A stretch of DNA of 64,000 bases from Pseudomonas sp. GM41(2012) (GTDB lineage: Bacteria > Pseudomonadota > Gammaproteobacteria > Pseudomonadales > Pseudomonadaceae), in contig NZ_AKJN02000006.1 in the NCBI RefSeq assembly GCF_000282315.2, forward strand, positions 1,922,001-1,986,000, read 5' to 3'. Numbering within the stretch: the stretch's first letter is position 1; each line of letters begins with the position of its first letter. The notes under the pieces are model-generated. The model was given only the letters and a program-made list of their open reading frames with translations. It did not search any database and was not told the DNA's origin. The translations under genes and the position numbers were made by a program. Positions 1 through 9,340 of the stretch are shown in pieces.

Positions 1-952
1 GCGCGGAGGAGTTCGGCACTCCGATTTCCACCGGCAGACCATCTTCGGCGGCAACCACGTCGCGGACCACATCCCAGTTCATGCGCAGGTTGTTGGTGAT
101 GTCCTCACGCTTGAGCATCGCGTTGATCACCGCAGTGTGTTTGTCGACCACAGAAGGGTTGCCCTTGTCGTCCAGCGGCGTGTGCGCTTCCAGATACACC
201 TTGCCGCCACTGACACCGAACTTGTACGGGTCGCTGATAATGCGCACCGACGTGCCTACCGGCACCATGCTCGCCATTTCCAGCACGTTGTTGTTGAACA
301 TGCGGAAGCAACCGTGGCTGGTGCGCATGCCGATGCCGAACTTCTTGTTCGAACCGTGGATCAGGTAGCCCGGCGTGCCCAGCGTGAACTTGAACGGCCC
401 CAGCGGGTTGTCCGGGCCGGCCGGCACCACGTTCGGCAGTGGATCGCCATCGGCGGCGTGCTCGGCCTTGATCGACGCTGGAGGGGTCCAGGTCGGGTTC
501 GGCGTCTTGGCGGTGATGGTGGTATGGGCAATCGGCGAGCCCCAGCCTTCACGGCCGATACCCAGCGGGAAGGTGTACACCACGTTCCGGCCTTTCGGGA
601 AGTAATAGAGGCGGTACTCGGCCAGGTTGATGACGATGCCTTCACGCGGGCCTGGTGGCAGGATGAAACGCGTCGGCAGCACCACTTCGGTGCCAGCGCC
701 CGGCAGCCATGGATCGACGCCAGGGTTGGCCGCGACCATTTCCGAATAGCCCAGATCGTAGGTGGTGCCAAGGTCGGCGAAGGTATCTTCGTACTTGGCC
801 TTGATCACCTGGACCTGACCGACGATGTCTTCACCGGGCGGTGGCAGGGGCAGCTCCAATGCTGCTACGGGACCCGCCACACAAAGGGCGGCGAGAGACA
901 GGTAGCGGGTGACGGCAGGAAAGCGCGGCAACATCCGGAAAATCCTTCGCAT
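1..952 (-). CDS. L,D-transpeptidase (YkuD/ErfK family), 3' end cut by window edge
   Basis: The minus-strand reading frame begins with an N-terminal hydrophobic export signal (residues about 10-31, ending GPVAA) and continues to the left edge, so the C-terminus is missing. A HGSN motif followed by SHGCFRM, with the nucleophilic cysteine near residue 215, is the YkuD catalytic signature. The family makes or edits 3-3 cross-links in peptidoglycan or attaches proteins to it in the periplasm. A LysM-like stretch (GEDIVGQVQVIKAKYEDT) follows the signal. Two in-frame ATGs (952 and 934) could start it; 952 gives six extra residues and keeps the signal intact. Function is sure at family level; the precise substrate is not. 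Confidence 0.9.
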   Translation of the reverse strand, partial: MRRIFRMLPRFPAVTRYLSLAALCVAGPVAALELPLPPPGEDIVGQVQVIKAKYEDTFADLGTTYDLGYSEMVAANPGVDPWLPGAGTEVVLPTRFILPPGPREGIVINLAEYRLYYFPKGRNVVYTFPLGIGREGWGSPIAHTTITAKTPNPTWTPPASIKAEHAADGDPLPNVVPAGPDNPLGPFKFTLGTPGYLIHGSNKKFGIGMRTSHGCFRMFNNNVLEMASMVPVGTSVRIISDPYKFGVSGGKVYLEAHTPLDDKGNPSVVDKHTAVINAMLKREDITNNLRMNWDVVRDVVAAEDGLPVEIGVPNSSA

Positions 953-1036
953 GATCGACAAGGGTATAAAAACGAGATTGTACACCGGCGTCTGCAAAAT
1001 CGGGGAGTTGACCGATAGCAAGCAATCTATCGGCTA

Positions 1037-1330
1037 CTAAAGCTCGAAACGCAGTTCCGGCCAGATCGGCGATGTGCCGCGTTTTTGCGATTCCAGAATG
1101 GCCCGGCACAGCGAGCACAGGCGCTGATCCTGGAACACACGGCGATCGACACTCGACCAGCGCGGTTGTGCTGGCAACAGGCTCCCGCACAAGGTCCGGT
1201 CCGCCGAGCCGCCCAACTCCAGTTGACGGGTCACCAGATGTACCCGCACTTCCTGGCAGGCGAACAGATCCAGCTGTTCGTCAGGCTCGATCAGTTGATA
1301 GGCAAAAAGTGACCAGGCAGGACGCGGCAT
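1037..1330 (-). CDS. Small conserved protein of unknown function (97 aa)
   Basis: A 97-residue soluble protein starting MPRPAWSLFAY. An upstream in-frame ATG at 1342 would add four residues. It has no signal peptide or membrane segment. It carries a CSLC pair near the C-terminus plus two further cysteines, which could bind a metal, but this is inference. Codon use matches the flanking genes and it lies between two real genes on the same strand, so I take it as coding. I do not recognise a characterised family. Confidence 0.6.
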   Translation of the reverse strand: MPRPAWSLFAYQLIEPDEQLDLFACQEVRVHLVTRQLELGGSADRTLCGSLLPAQPRWSSVDRRVFQDQRLCSLCRAILESQKRGTSPIWPELRFEL

Positions 1331-1386
1331 CGGGGGCTCCAAATCGGGGGCGCCACCTTAGCCGAAACACCGCCGCTAGAAAAGCG

Positions 1387-1992
1387 TCAAAGCAGCGGTT
1401 TCAGTGTAGGCCAGACATTTTCCAGCAACTTGTCCTGAGCCCCGGCAGCCGGGTGCAAGCCGTCGGACTGCATCAAGTCCGGATGACCGCCCACGCCGTC
1501 GAGAAAAAATGGCACCAACGGGATCTTTTTCTCCTCGGCCAGTGTGCTGTAGACCTTCGCGAAGGCCTCGGTATAACGAACGCCGTAGTTAGGTGGCAAT
1601 TGCATGCCGAGCAGCAGCACCTTGGCGCCACTGGCGCGGGAGCTGTCGATCATTGCTGCAAGGTTTTGTTGCAATTGCGTTGGCAGCAATCCGCGCAGGC
1701 CATCGTTGCCGCCCAACTCGAGGATTACCAACTCAGGTTTATGCTCTGCAAGCAGCGCGGGCAGGCGCGCCTGGCCTCCGGCGCTGGTGTCGCCGCTGAT
1801 GGACGCATTGACCACCTTATCGTCGAAACCTTCGCGCTTGAGCCGTTGCTCGAGCAGGGAGACCCACCCCAAGCGGGTATCCAGTCCGAAACCGGCGCTG
1901 ATACTATCGCCAACGATCAGGACTGTACCCGCCGCTGCGTTCTGGGCCATGCACATCAAGGCCAGGCCAGCACTCAAAAACCACACACGCAT
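1387..1992 (-). CDS. tesA: Arylesterase / acyl-CoA thioesterase I (TesA, GDSL/SGNH hydrolase)
   Basis: A 201-residue periplasmic SGNH hydrolase. A signal peptide (residues 1-21) is followed by the block I motif GDSISAGFG with the catalytic serine, then GGNDGLRG (block III) and DGLHP near the C-terminus with the catalytic Asp and His. The family hydrolyses short acyl esters, lysophospholipids and acyl thioesters. The start is fixed by a GGAGA ribosome site just upstream. It is divergent from the ABC ATPase at 2003, and the two start codons are only ten bases apart. The same tesA/ybbA/ybbP neighbourhood is known in E. coli. Confidence 0.93.
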   Translation of the reverse strand: MRVWFLSAGLALMCMAQNAAAGTVLIVGDSISAGFGLDTRLGWVSLLEQRLKREGFDDKVVNASISGDTSAGGQARLPALLAEHKPELVILELGGNDGLRGLLPTQLQQNLAAMIDSSRASGAKVLLLGMQLPPNYGVRYTEAFAKVYSTLAEEKKIPLVPFFLDGVGGHPDLMQSDGLHPAAGAQDKLLENVWPTLKPLL

Positions 1993-2002
1993 CGGATTCT
2001 CC

Positions 2003-2686
2003 ATGGGCGCAAGCATTCTCACCGCGAAGAACCTCAGCAAAGTGGTTCCCAGCGCGGAAGGTGAACTGACCATCCTGCACGAACTGAGCCTGAAATTGAA
2101 CAAGGGCGACAGTCTGGCCATCGTCGGTGCCTCCGGTTCCGGCAAATCCACCCTTCTGGGCCTGCTCGCCGGTCTCGATCTGCCGAGCAGCGGTGAAGTC
2201 ACGCTCGCGGGTCAAGCCCTGAGCAATCTCGATGAAGACCAACGGGCGCGCATCCGCGCCGAACATGTGGGTTTTGTCTTTCAATCATTCCAGCTGCTGG
2301 ACAGCCTCAACGCCCTGGAAAACGTCATGCTGCCGCTGGAACTCGATGGCCGCAAAGACGCCCGTGAGCGCGCCACCGAACTGCTGCAACGCGTCGGGCT
2401 GGGCCAACGGCTGACCCATTCGCCCCGCCAGCTCTCCGGCGGTGAACAGCAGCGCGTGGCGATTGCCCGAGCTTTTGCCGCCGAGCCCGATGTGCTGTTT
2501 GCCGACGAACCCACCGGCAACCTCGACAGCCACACCGGCGAGCGCATCAGCGATCTGCTGTTCGAACTCAACCAGGAACGCGGCACGACCCTGGTGCTGG
2601 TGACCCACGATGAACGCCTGGCACATCGCTGCCGACGCCTGATCCGCCTCGACGCCGGCCTGCTCGTCCCGCCGCTGGAGGTTTAA
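2003..2686 (+). CDS. ybbA: ABC transporter ATP-binding protein (YbbA/LolD type)
   Basis: A 227-residue nucleotide-binding subunit. Walker A is GASGSGKST, the Q-loop is VFQSFQLL, the signature LSGGEQQR and Walker B VLFADEP, with an H-loop in VTHDE. It belongs to the MacB/LolD branch, which pairs with FtsX-type permeases rather than import permeases. Its stop overlaps the start of the permease at 2686 (TAATG), indicating translational coupling. Substrate is unknown; the family context suggests extraction of lipid or lipoprotein from the inner membrane, which is inference. Confidence 0.92.
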   Translation: MGASILTAKNLSKVVPSAEGELTILHELSLKLNKGDSLAIVGASGSGKSTLLGLLAGLDLPSSGEVTLAGQALSNLDEDQRARIRAEHVGFVFQSFQLLDSLNALENVMLPLELDGRKDARERATELLQRVGLGQRLTHSPRQLSGGEQQRVAIARAFAAEPDVLFADEPTGNLDSHTGERISDLLFELNQERGTTLVLVTHDERLAHRCRRLIRLDAGLLVPPLEV

Positions 2687-5190
2687 TGGCACGCCTGCCG
2701 CTGTTGCGCCTGTTCAGTCTTGCCATCCGCCAGCTGCTGCGCGACGCCCGCGCCGGTGAGTTGCGCGTGCTGTTTTTCGCCTTGCTGGTGGCCGTGGCGG
2801 CAAGTACCGCCATCGGCTACTTCGGCGCCCGCCTGAACGGCGCCATGATGCTGCGCGCCACCGAGTTTCTCGGTGCCGACTTGCTGCTTGAGGGCAGCTC
2901 TCCCGCGCGACCCGAACAGATTAAAAGCGGCACGGAGCTGGGTCTCGAACACGCTCAAGTGGTGGAGTTTTCCAGCGTCATCGCCACTGACAATGGCATT
3001 CAGTTGTCCAGCATCAAAGCTGCCGACGACGTCTACCCACTACGCGGCGAACTGAAAAGCGCCCCGGCGCCCTTCGCCCCGGAAGAACCCGGTGGCGGAC
3101 CGAAACCCGGTGAAGCCTGGGTCGAAGCGCGACTGTTGACGGCGCTGGACCTTAAGATCGGCGACAGCATCGACGTCGGCATGCGAACCCTCAAACTGGC
3201 GCGAGTGCTGACCTACGAACCGGACCGCGCCGGCAATTTCTACAGCCTGACACCGAGGGTGCTGATCAACCTCAGCGATCTCGCGGCGACCGGCGTGGTG
3301 CAACCCGGCAGTCGGGTCAGTTACCGCGAACTCTGGCGCGGGAAAGCCGAGGCGCTGGAAACCTATCGTCAATTGATCAAACCCGGCCTGTCCGCCAACC
3401 AGCGCATACAGGATGCCCGTGATGGCAACCGACAGATCGGCGGCGCCTTGGGCAAGGCCGAGCGTTACTTGAACATGGCCAGTCTGGTGGCGGTTCTGCT
3501 GTCGGGTGTGGCGGTGGCGCTATCGGCCACGCGCTTCGCCACCCGCCGATTCGATGCCAGTGCATTGCTGCGTTGCCTGGGGCTGTCCCGACGGGAAACC
3601 ATGGTGCTGTTCAGTTTGCAGCTGACGGTGCTCGGGCTGCTCGCCAGCATCAGCGGCGCCCTCATCGGCTGGTTCGCACAGCTGGGACTGTTCGCGCTGC
3701 TGCATGATTTATTACCGACCGACGTTCCTCCGGGCGGCCTGTTTCCTGCCATTGCCGGGATTGGCACCGGACTGGTGGCGCTGGCCGGTTTTGCCTTGCC
3801 GCCACTGGCGGCACTGGGCCGAGTTCCGCCATTGCGGGTATTGCGTCGGGACATGCTGCCAATTCCTTCCAGCACCTGGATGGTTTACGGCGCGGCATTG
3901 GGTGCCCTCGGGCTGATCATGTGGCGCCTGAGCCTGGACCTGCTGCTGACCTTCGCCCTGCTCGGCGGTGGCGTGATCGCAGCGCTGATCCTTGGCGGCT
4001 TGCTGTTGCTGCTTCTGAAAAGTCTGCGCCGAATGCTGGCGCGCGCCTCTTTGCCGTGGCGCCTCGGGCTGGGTCAATTGCTGCGTCATCCACTTGCGGC
4101 CGCGGGGCAATCCCTGGCCTTCGGCTTGATTCTGCTGTCCATGGCGCTGATCGCATTGCTGCGCGGAGAATTGCTGGACACCTGGCAGAACCAGTTGCCA
4201 AAAAACGCGCCCAATTATTTCGCGCTGAACATCCTGCCGGCGGACAAACAGGCGTTCACCGATCGCCTGATCGAATTGTCGGCGCAATCGGCGCCGCTGT
4301 ACCCGGTGGTACCTGGACGGCTGATCAGCATCAACGGCGAGCCGGTACAGGAAATCGTCAGCAAGGATTCGGCCGGTGACCGAGCGATCCAGCGCGACCT
4401 GAGCCTGACCTGGGCGGCGGATTTGCCGGCGGGCAACAAACTCACGGCGGGTAACTGGTGGGCCGAACAGACGCCGGACGATATCCCCGGCGTATCGGTG
4501 GAAGGCAAAGTCGCCGAAAGCCTGAAACTCAAGCTCGGCGATCACATGGTGTTTACCGTGGGCGGCGTCAATCGCGAAGCGAAAGTCACCAGCCTGCGGG
4601 ACATCAACTGGGACAACTTCCAGCCCAACTTCTTCATGATCTTCCAGCCCGGCACATTGAAGGATCTGCCGGCGACCTACCTGACCAGTTTTTATCTGGC
4701 GGCCGGTCATGATCAGCAGATCGTGGATCTGTCCCGGGCGTTTCCGGCGGTGACCATCTTGCAAGTCGAAGCCTTGCTCGAACAGCTGCGCAGCATCCTC
4801 GCCCAAGTCACCCTGGCGGTGGAATATGTGCTGTTGTTCGTGTTGGCGGCGGGGATGGCGGTGTTGTTTTCAGGCTTGCAAGCGACGCTCGATGAACGCA
4901 TTCGCCAAGGCGCGTTGCTGCGAGCGCTAGGGGCCGAGCGGCAACTGTTGGTCAAGGCCCGGCGGATCGAGTTCGGTTTGCTGGGGGCGGTCAGCGGATT
5001 GTTGGCAGCGCTGGGTTCGGAACTGGTGAGCATGGTGCTCTACCGCTACGCCTTCGACCTGCCGTGGCACCCGCATCCGTGGTTGTTGGTGCTACCACTG
5101 ATCGGCGCGGTGCTGATCGGGGGAGCCGGTGTGTTTGGTACACGCCGTGCGCTGAACGCCAGCCCCCTGACAGTCTTGCGCGAGGGTTGA
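2686..5190 (+). CDS. ybbP: FtsX-family ABC transporter permease (YbbP type)
   Basis: An 834-residue inner-membrane permease. One TM helix lies near the N-terminus (residues about 22-45), followed by a large periplasmic MacB_PCD-like domain, then a block of TM helices (about 260-480), a second periplasmic domain, and three C-terminal helices (about 700-830). This two-FtsX-domain layout and length are those of E. coli YbbP. It is translationally coupled to the ATPase at 2003. The high leucine/alanine content of the TM regions creates long shadow frames on the opposite strand. Substrate unknown. Confidence 0.92.
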   Translation: MARLPLLRLFSLAIRQLLRDARAGELRVLFFALLVAVAASTAIGYFGARLNGAMMLRATEFLGADLLLEGSSPARPEQIKSGTELGLEHAQVVEFSSVIATDNGIQLSSIKAADDVYPLRGELKSAPAPFAPEEPGGGPKPGEAWVEARLLTALDLKIGDSIDVGMRTLKLARVLTYEPDRAGNFYSLTPRVLINLSDLAATGVVQPGSRVSYRELWRGKAEALETYRQLIKPGLSANQRIQDARDGNRQIGGALGKAERYLNMASLVAVLLSGVAVALSATRFATRRFDASALLRCLGLSRRETMVLFSLQLTVLGLLASISGALIGWFAQLGLFALLHDLLPTDVPPGGLFPAIAGIGTGLVALAGFALPPLAALGRVPPLRVLRRDMLPIPSSTWMVYGAALGALGLIMWRLSLDLLLTFALLGGGVIAALILGGLLLLLLKSLRRMLARASLPWRLGLGQLLRHPLAAAGQSLAFGLILLSMALIALLRGELLDTWQNQLPKNAPNYFALNILPADKQAFTDRLIELSAQSAPLYPVVPGRLISINGEPVQEIVSKDSAGDRAIQRDLSLTWAADLPAGNKLTAGNWWAEQTPDDIPGVSVEGKVAESLKLKLGDHMVFTVGGVNREAKVTSLRDINWDNFQPNFFMIFQPGTLKDLPATYLTSFYLAAGHDQQIVDLSRAFPAVTILQVEALLEQLRSILAQVTLAVEYVLLFVLAAGMAVLFSGLQATLDERIRQGALLRALGAERQLLVKARRIEFGLLGAVSGLLAALGSELVSMVLYRYAFDLPWHPHPWLLVLPLIGAVLIGGAGVFGTRRALNASPLTVLREG

Positions 5191-5224
5191 TAGACTCAAG
5201 CTCTCTCTACCACAAGAAGTTGCC

Positions 5225-5722
5225 ATGAGCCGTTATCGCCCTCCCCGCACCGCTGGCACCGCGCTGATCACCCCCGAAGGTGAAGCGCGGATGCGGGCCG
5301 AGTTTCATGAGCTCTGGCATGTTCGGCGGCCGCAGGTGACACAGTCTGTCAGCGAGGCCGCGGCACAGGGCGATCGCTCGGAAAACGCCGAATACACCTA
5401 CGGCAAAAAAATGCTGCGCGAGATCGACAGTCGCGTACGTTTTCTCACCAAGCGGCTGGAAGCGCTCAAAGTCGTTAGCGAAAAACCGAGCGATCCGAAC
5501 AAGGTCTATTTTGGCGCCTGGGTCACGATCGAAGACGAAGACGGCAAAGAGTCGCGCTATCGCATCGTCGGGCCAGATGAACTGGACTTGAAACAAGGTC
5601 TGATCAGCATCGATTCGCCGCTGGCCCGCGCCCTGATCGGCAAGGCGCTGGACGCCGAGGTTCGGGTCCAGACACCCACCGGTGAGCAGTGCGTGTATAT
5701 CGTGGCGATCGACTATCTTTGA
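5225..5722 (+). CDS. greB: Transcription elongation factor GreB
   Basis: 165 residues. The N-terminal coiled coil contains the acidic tip (GDRSENAEY) that enters the RNA polymerase secondary channel and stimulates cleavage of backtracked RNA. The C-terminal FKBP-like domain carries [12 protein letters not shown] and the [19 protein letters not shown] region typical of GreA/GreB. The basic opening SRYRPPR and the 165-residue length favour GreB over GreA. It starts 34 bases after the permease gene, so read-through from that operon is possible. Confidence 0.95.
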   Translation: MSRYRPPRTAGTALITPEGEARMRAEFHELWHVRRPQVTQSVSEAAAQGDRSENAEYTYGKKMLREIDSRVRFLTKRLEALKVVSEKPSDPNKVYFGAWVTIEDEDGKESRYRIVGPDELDLKQGLISIDSPLARALIGKALDAEVRVQTPTGEQCVYIVAIDYL

Positions 5723-5740
5723 GCCGCAGCGCTCTAAACC

Positions 5741-6049
5741 TCAACGGCGGGTAATCAGCCCCTGTCGGGCAACGCGAATCAATTGCTTGATCACTTCGGG
5801 GGCGTCCTCGAGGCTGGGCGATTGAATCACCGCCAGATCGAAACTGTCGCTGGCAAATCGAGCCAGCGATTCACCCTCTTCGACAAACTGGATCAGGAAG
5901 GCCGCAGGTCCACCGGTGCGACGTGGCCAGCCATCGAGATAACGCAAGAGTGTCGGCTGATGTTTGCCGCCAAGCAGGATTTTTGGATTGCGCTGGGTGA
6001 GGTGTGCCGTGATCGGCGCGGGGCGTATAACTGGGCTTAGTGCATTCAT
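5741..6049 (-). CDS. Small conserved protein of unknown function (102 aa)
   Basis: A 102-residue protein starting MNALSPVIRP. It has no signal or membrane segment. The C-terminal half (FDLAVIQSPSLEDAPEVIKQLIRVARQGLITRR) resembles the last strand-helix elements of a class I methyltransferase fold, but the glycine-rich SAM motif is absent, so an active methyltransferase is not supported. It is convergent with greB, leaving 18 bases between stop codons. A possible sigma-70 promoter lies upstream near 6210-6240 on the minus strand. Confidence 0.55.
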   Translation of the reverse strand: MNALSPVIRPAPITAHLTQRNPKILLGGKHQPTLLRYLDGWPRRTGGPAAFLIQFVEEGESLARFASDSFDLAVIQSPSLEDAPEVIKQLIRVARQGLITRR

Positions 6050-6111
6050 TGTGTCGTGTCTCTGCCTCAAAAGTCTGCATGGCAGGTGAGAGGCAACACC
6101 GAACCAGCGCT

Positions 6112-6210
6112 TTAGCGGTATTTCGAAGCCTGTTTCAAGCTTCTATCGGCAACTGAATGAGTCACCTGGCGCCCCGCAAGTAGCTGTTTAAATCGGCGCA
6201 TGGGCAACAT
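6112..6210 (-). CDS. Possible 32-aa small protein / leader peptide
   Basis: An open frame reading MLPMRRFKQLLAGRQ and ending SLKQASKYR, with a second in-frame ATG at 6201. It is strongly basic. It sits between a candidate promoter (TTGACA at 6233-6238, then TAGGAT about 18 bases on) and the 102-aa gene that ends at 5741. If that promoter is right, the transcript would begin close to or within this ORF, so it could be a leader or a chance frame. I cannot name a family. Confidence 0.25.
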   Translation of the reverse strand: MLPMRRFKQLLAGRQVTHSVADRSLKQASKYR

Positions 6211-6251
6211 CCTAGAGAAGCTGACCGGACAGTGTCAAGAATGACGAGCAA

Positions 6252-6284
6252 CAAAAAGGCCCGCGCAATGCGGGCCTTTTGATT
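6252..6284 (-). terminator. Rho-independent terminator downstream of the DoxX gene
   Basis: A perfect stem GGCCCGC/GCGGGCC with a short loop, followed on the minus strand by TTTTTGTTG. It lies just after the DoxX stop codon at 6297. Confidence 0.8.
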
Positions 6285-6296
6285 GAGCCAGAGCGG

Positions 6297-6731
6297 TCAG
6301 CCGGCGATAGCGCGGTCGGCCGAGAGCTTGCCGGCGCCTTCGATCAGCACCGCGATGCTGCCACCGAGCAGTGCCAGGGCGAATTCATAACCGTTGTTGG
6401 CCATGAACAGACCGTGAGGGAGATGCACCGAGAAGATCGCCACCAGCGAGAGGAAGGTCAGGCCGAGGGCTGCCGGGCGAACCAGCAAGCCGATGATCAA
6501 GGCCAGACCGGCGAAGAACTCAGTACCGCCCGCCAGCGTCGCCATCAGATAGCCCGGCGCCAGGCCGATGCTTTCCATGTACTGCGCGGTGCCCGCCAAA
6601 CCGTAACCACCAAACGCCCCAAAGAGTTTCTGCGAGCCGTGGGCAGCGAAGATGATGCCGACGAAAATCCGCAAGACAGTCAGGCCGTAGCCGGCGCGGG
6701 TAAACAGTACCTTGTTGATCAGTGTGCTCAT
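6297..6731 (-). CDS. DoxX family inner-membrane protein
   Basis: 144 residues with four predicted TM helices (about 13-33, 55-75, 82-103 and 112-132). The family motif is in the first helix region, LRIFVGIIFAAHGSQKLFG, followed by GTAQYMESIGLAPG. DoxX proteins are small membrane proteins linked to thiosulfate:quinone oxidoreductase-like redox functions or oxidative-stress complexes; the Pseudomonas paralogues have no assigned substrate. It is a single-gene unit with its own terminator. Confidence 0.88.
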   Translation of the reverse strand: MSTLINKVLFTRAGYGLTVLRIFVGIIFAAHGSQKLFGAFGGYGLAGTAQYMESIGLAPGYLMATLAGGTEFFAGLALIIGLLVRPAALGLTFLSLVAIFSVHLPHGLFMANNGYEFALALLGGSIAVLIEGAGKLSADRAIAG

Positions 6732-6834
6732 GCTGTGTCATCCGTTGTCAATGTGTGTTGGTTGGCCGCTATATTAATCAGTAAATCTCATGTTAAAAGC
6801 GCAATTAATGCGACATAACAATCAGTTTATTCGA

Positions 6835-8256
6835 TTACTTGCGTGAGGCAACTTTCTGCCCTTGGGGCTCCAACGACTCCCGCTCCCGATCGAACGCCAG
6901 GTAATACTTGTTCACGCTATTAACATAGCTGACGGCGCCCATTCCCACCTGCTCCATGGCGATGCGTTCGACCTGGAAGAACCACTGATTGGGATTCAAA
7001 CCGCGCCGACGAGCCTCGGCACGCATGCCCTGAACCCGCTCCGGCCCCATGTTGTAGGCCGCCAGCACGAACGCCATGCGCTCGCGCTCGTTGAGTTTGG
7101 GGCTGGCAAAGAACTTGCGACGAATCATCGCCAGATACTTGGCCCCGGCCTGCACATTGGCGTCGAGATTCTGGATGTTCTCGACCCCCACCCGCTGGGC
7201 GGCGGACGGGGTGATCTGCATCAGGCCGGTAGGGCCACTGCCACTGCGGGCATTGGGTTGCAGGGCCGATTCCTTGAACGCCAGCGCCGCCAGATTCAAC
7301 CAGTCCATGCCTTGGGCTTCGGCGTGTTTCTGCAGCACCGGTCGAAGTTTCTCGAGGCGCTGCCGATCAGCCTTGGCCAATGGATAGTGCACTTGATACA
7401 GACGTCGATAGATCCGCATGAACGCGGCATCCTGATCCGATGGTTGTTTGTAACCGGTCAGGAAGCGATCAATGCTCGCCCGCAACATTGAGGCGTCGCG
7501 GCGCACGAACCAGAATTCTTCGCCCGGTTCACTGATGAGCACCTGCCGATCGAAACGCAATTTGGGCAGGATCTTGCCCCAGCGCTCGGCAATGGGTTGC
7601 TCGACGATCGTCAGGTGAAAGATTCCGCCCTGGACCATCTCCAGCACGTCCTCGACCGCCAGGCTGGGATCGACCCACTCGATGATCACCGGTGGCAGTT
7701 TAAGCAGCGCGAGCTTTTGATTGATCTGGCTGACCGCGTCCCCGGCGGCACTGCCGGTGGGCAACGCCAGGGTTTTGCCGGAGAGTTGTTCGAGACGGGT
7801 GTAACGTCGCTCGCCTTTGATGCCGACCAATATCAACGGGATGTTGCTGGCAATCGGTTCACTGGTGCTGATCGCGTGGCCCGGTTGCAGGTCCAGCAAT
7901 TCCCCCGGTGCGACCAGATCACCCTCGCCGCGCTGCAAAGCGCCGATCAGTTGATCCTTGCCCTTGGGAATAATCTTGAGGGTAATTTCCTGACCGTCAC
8001 GGGCGTGACCGTTGAGGTACTGCTCGAAGGCACGCAAGCGGTGGTATTCAACACCGATGGCTTGGCCCTGGACTTCGCCGGAGCTGTTGCGGCTCTGGTT
8101 GACCAGCACCCGCAACACACGACTGCTGCGGATTTCCGCCAAGTCGCGCACTTTGGTCGAAGGCACGGCTTGCAACGGCCCGGCCAGACGCGCAACCGCC
8201 GGCATCGGCAGCAGCAACGAACAACACAGCAGTAGCAAAACCGAGGGACGTATCAT
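6835..8256 (-). CDS. MltF-like lytic transglycosylase (periplasmic binding domain + SLT domain)
   Basis: 473 residues with a signal peptide at about 1-22. Residues about 45-275 form a bacterial solute-binding fold (SBP family 3), and about 311-450 an SLT lytic transglycosylase domain. The catalytic glutamate is E329 in AFKESALQPNA, and GPTGLMQIT and AAYNMGPERV are the other SLT landmarks. MltF-type enzymes cleave the glycan strand to 1,6-anhydroMurNAc and their binding domain senses muropeptides. The length is close to E. coli MltF (about 500). The product is periplasmic; a lipobox is not evident. Strong Pseudomonas genomes carry several SLT paralogues, so I give no gene symbol. Confidence 0.88.
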   Translation of the reverse strand: MIRPSVLLLLCCSLLLPMPAVARLAGPLQAVPSTKVRDLAEIRSSRVLRVLVNQSRNSSGEVQGQAIGVEYHRLRAFEQYLNGHARDGQEITLKIIPKGKDQLIGALQRGEGDLVAPGELLDLQPGHAISTSEPIASNIPLILVGIKGERRYTRLEQLSGKTLALPTGSAAGDAVSQINQKLALLKLPPVIIEWVDPSLAVEDVLEMVQGGIFHLTIVEQPIAERWGKILPKLRFDRQVLISEPGEEFWFVRRDASMLRASIDRFLTGYKQPSDQDAAFMRIYRRLYQVHYPLAKADRQRLEKLRPVLQKHAEAQGMDWLNLAALAFKESALQPNARSGSGPTGLMQITPSAAQRVGVENIQNLDANVQAGAKYLAMIRRKFFASPKLNERERMAFVLAAYNMGPERVQGMRAEARRRGLNPNQWFFQVERIAMEQVGMGAVSYVNSVNKYYLAFDRERESLEPQGQKVASRK

Positions 8257-8491
8257 CCACTCTCCAGAAAGAATACTGGGCCGATCTCAAGAATTTTCAT
8301 GAAATCGAACGACAGAAACAGAGCGCCGTGAGCGCTGGCAAAGTGCGCAAGACTGGCACAGTGATGGCACCATAGCCACCCTGACCTGTCTCGCGGCACC
8401 AAGAGACAGCTATAACTCGTTGTAGTTCTTGGCTTTTCTTATAAATCTACAGCTCTGATATGCTTTCCGGCCTTTGGTCCGAGGTAGCACC

Positions 8492-9298
8492 ATGCAACTC
8501 ATCGATATCGGCGTCAACCTGACCAACCCCAGTTTTGCCGACAAACACCAGGCTGTACTCGACCGCGCCTACGCTGCCGGGGTCTGCCAATTGGTGCTCA
8601 CCGGCACCAGTGTCGAGGGCAGCGAGCAGGCGCTGGAACTGTGCCGGCAACTGGACGAAACGGCTCAACGGCTGTTCGCCACCGCCGGCATTCACCCCCA
8701 CGGCGCCAGCGACTGGAACGCCGACAGCGACCAGCGTCTGCGCAGTTTGCTCAAGGAGCCAAACGTCGTGGCGGTGGGTGAATGCGGGCTGGATTTCAAT
8801 CGTGATTTCTCGCCGCGCCCGCAGCAGGAAAAAGTCCTCGAAGAGCATCTGGCGATGGCGGTCGAGCTGCAATTGCCGGTGTTCCTCCACGAGCGCGATG
8901 CCAGTCAGCGCTTGCTGGAAATCCTTCGCGATTACCGTGATCAGTTGCCGGCCGCCGTGGTGCATTGCTTCACGGGCGAAAAGAAGGCGCTGTTCAGTTA
9001 CCTCGATCTGGATTTGCACATCGGTATCACCGGCTGGATCTGCGACGAGCGCCGGGGCACGCACTTGCATCCGTTGGTGAAAGAGATCAAGCGGGGACGG
9101 TTGATGCTGGAGAGCGATGCACCGTATCTGTTGCCGCGCAGTCTGCGACCCAAGCCGAAGAATGGTCGTAACGAACCGGCGTATCTGACCGAAGTGTTGC
9201 GGGAAGTGGCGTTGCATCGCGGGGAGAGCGAGGAAGATCTGGCGGCTCACAGCACGGCGTGTGCGCGAGCATTCTACGGGTTGCCAATGGTCGACTGA
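8492..9298 (+). CDS. tatD: TatD family metal-dependent DNase
   Basis: 268 residues with a TIM-barrel amidohydrolase fold. It opens [15 protein letters not shown] like E. coli TatD, has VGECGLDF with a conserved metal-ligand glutamate, HERDAS, VVHCFTG and [10 protein letters not shown] near the C-terminus. The family has 3'-5' exonuclease or DNase activity and is implicated in oxidative DNA damage repair. An in-frame GTG at 8474 exists, but the ATG at 8492 with GAGGTAG upstream fits better. It is monocistronic and followed by a REP hairpin. Confidence 0.92.
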   Translation: MQLIDIGVNLTNPSFADKHQAVLDRAYAAGVCQLVLTGTSVEGSEQALELCRQLDETAQRLFATAGIHPHGASDWNADSDQRLRSLLKEPNVVAVGECGLDFNRDFSPRPQQEKVLEEHLAMAVELQLPVFLHERDASQRLLEILRDYRDQLPAAVVHCFTGEKKALFSYLDLDLHIGITGWICDERRGTHLHPLVKEIKRGRLMLESDAPYLLPRSLRPKPKNGRNEPAYLTEVLREVALHRGESEEDLAAHSTACARAFYGLPMVD

Positions 9299-9310
9299 CG
9301 AACCGAACCT

Positions 9311-9336
9311 GTGGGAGCGAGCAAGCCCGCTCCCAC
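9311..9336. repeat. Single REP hairpin (GTGGGAGC family)
   Basis: A perfect inverted repeat with arms GTGGGAGCG and CGCTCCCAC between the convergent tatD and acyl-CoA dehydrogenase genes. It probably also ends transcription in both directions. Same family as the paired elements elsewhere in the window. Confidence 0.85.
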
Positions 9337-9340
9337 ATTA

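Noticed and set aside
3712..4806. A 364-codon open frame on the minus strand opposite the YbbP-type permease
   Set aside because: Gln/Arg-rich shadow of leucine- and alanine-rich TM segments.
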